NCBI GenBank assembly: GCA_023475715.1
Contig: JAMCVO010000772.1
Location: 1-6,817 of the forward strand
From: Actinomycetota bacterium
GTDB lineage: Bacteria > Actinomycetota > Humimicrobiia > Humimicrobiales > Humimicrobiaceae
Length of the DNA: 6,817 bases
Reading direction: 5' to 3'
The notes under the pieces were generated by a model, which was given only the letters and a program-made list of their open reading frames with translations, ran no database searches and was not told where the DNA came from. This document shows, in pieces, positions 6,567-6,817 of the stretch. Both the position numbers and the translations under genes were made by a program. Position 1 is the stretch's first letter. The number at the start of each line of letters is the position of its first letter.

Positions 6567-6592
6567 ACTATCTTGCTAAAATTTTCTTTAGA

Positions 6593-6598
6593 ATTATA
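6593..6598 (-). promoter_or_regulatory. Candidate -10 box upstream of the operon
   Basis: The minus strand reads TATAAT 26 bp before the ATG of the first gene, a plausible -10 distance with a short leader. No good TTGACA match lies about 17 bp further upstream; the region there is A/T runs. In DNA this AT-rich a TATAAT is expected by chance, so this is weak. Confidence 0.25.
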
Positions 6599-6599
6599 A

Positions 6600-6817
6600 A
6601 TATTAAAAAAATGTTTTCATTTTTTAACTTTTCATAAACTGAGAAATAATAGAATTGAATTCTGCTTCATCCAAGGCACTCTTTTTTTTATAAGCCTTTT
6701 TGAAGTTGAATCGGGTATACCTGTAGCATGGATGAAAAATTGTATTAACGGTGTTGACGATTTGGAGTTATTTCCTTTTCACTGGAATTTTGTAGGTCAG
6801 AAAAGTCCAAAAGTTAT
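6600..6817 (+). other. Unrecognised plus-strand open frame running off the right edge
   Basis: The plus strand is open from the TAA at 6597-6599 to the window end, about 72 codons, which is fairly long for AT-rich DNA. It reads for example FEVESGIPVAWMKNCINGVD and then LELFPFHWNFVGQKSPKV. The first ATG is at 6732-6734, without a clear ribosome site. No family is recognised. If real it would be a divergent gene, or part of one, and the operon promoter would lie within or beside it. Confidence 0.2.
6624..6767 (-). other. Unrecognised open frame upstream of the operon, possible C-terminal gene remnant
   Basis: A 47-codon minus-strand frame, bounded upstream by TAA (6770-6768) and ending at TAA (6626-6624), reads like a basic C-terminus: NTIFHPCYRYTRFNFKKAY, then KKKSALDEAEFNSIISQFMKS. 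It has no ATG except the one four codons from its end, and no ribosome site. It could be the tail of a decayed gene that once preceded the operon, or chance. It overlaps a competing open frame on the plus strand, and at most one of the two is real. Confidence 0.2.

Noticed and set aside
6762..6773. 12-nt word ttggagttattt shared with the left transposase (bases 40-51)
   Set aside because: The match does not extend on either side, and the frame that would read KGNNSK is flanked by a stop, so it is probably chance and not a second IS fragment.

Overview
The window is AT-rich and holds a compact operon of six genes, all read on the minus strand (right to left). Four of the six have a strong GGAGG-like ribosome binding site, mostly 5 nt before the start codon. 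Low GC, strong Shine-Dalgarno sites, corrinoid methyltransferase genes and a split transketolase suggest a low-GC anaerobic bacterium, perhaps Clostridia-like. The phylum cannot be fixed from the sequence alone.

In transcription order the genes are: transketolase N-terminal subunit (6566-5724), transketolase C-terminal subunit (5714-4788), a small cupin (start corrected to 4766, ends 4404), an acetolactate-synthase-like ThDP enzyme (4384-2615, interrupted by an in-frame TGA at 2890-2888), a methyltransferase-type corrinoid protein (2576-1932), and an MttB-superfamily methyltransferase without pyrrolysine (1876-425). Gaps are 9 to 55 bp, so one transcript is likely. The last two genes form a standard corrinoid methyltransferase pair that would demethylate a methylated (probably quaternary) amine. 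The first four carry two-carbon or acyl-transfer ThDP chemistry and a cupin. This suggests one pathway that demethylates a substrate and rearranges its carbon skeleton, but the substrate is unknown.

The most striking feature lies inside the ThDP enzyme gene. A perfect 18-bp inverted repeat (2867-2884 and 2899-2916) flanks a 14-bp spacer that contains the stop codon. Flipping the spacer on paper removes the stop, keeps the frame, and turns the local protein from NNRSLGVSS-stop into NNRSLGAIRMKLLKTDYNGR, which fits the family pattern (G-x-I-R-M ... GR-x-x-GT). The sequenced molecule therefore looks like the OFF orientation of a tiny intragenic invertible segment, or the product of a hairpin template-switch.

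The left end (1-424) is an N-terminally truncated IS1634-like transposase remnant. It directly abuts, in the same frame, the stop codon of the mttB-like gene, and it contains a near-perfect 29-bp inverted repeat whose outer arm starts at base 1. The right end (6567-6817) holds the operon leader with a weak promoter candidate and two overlapping, unrecognised open frames on opposite strands. No RNA gene, CRISPR array or convincing terminator was seen.
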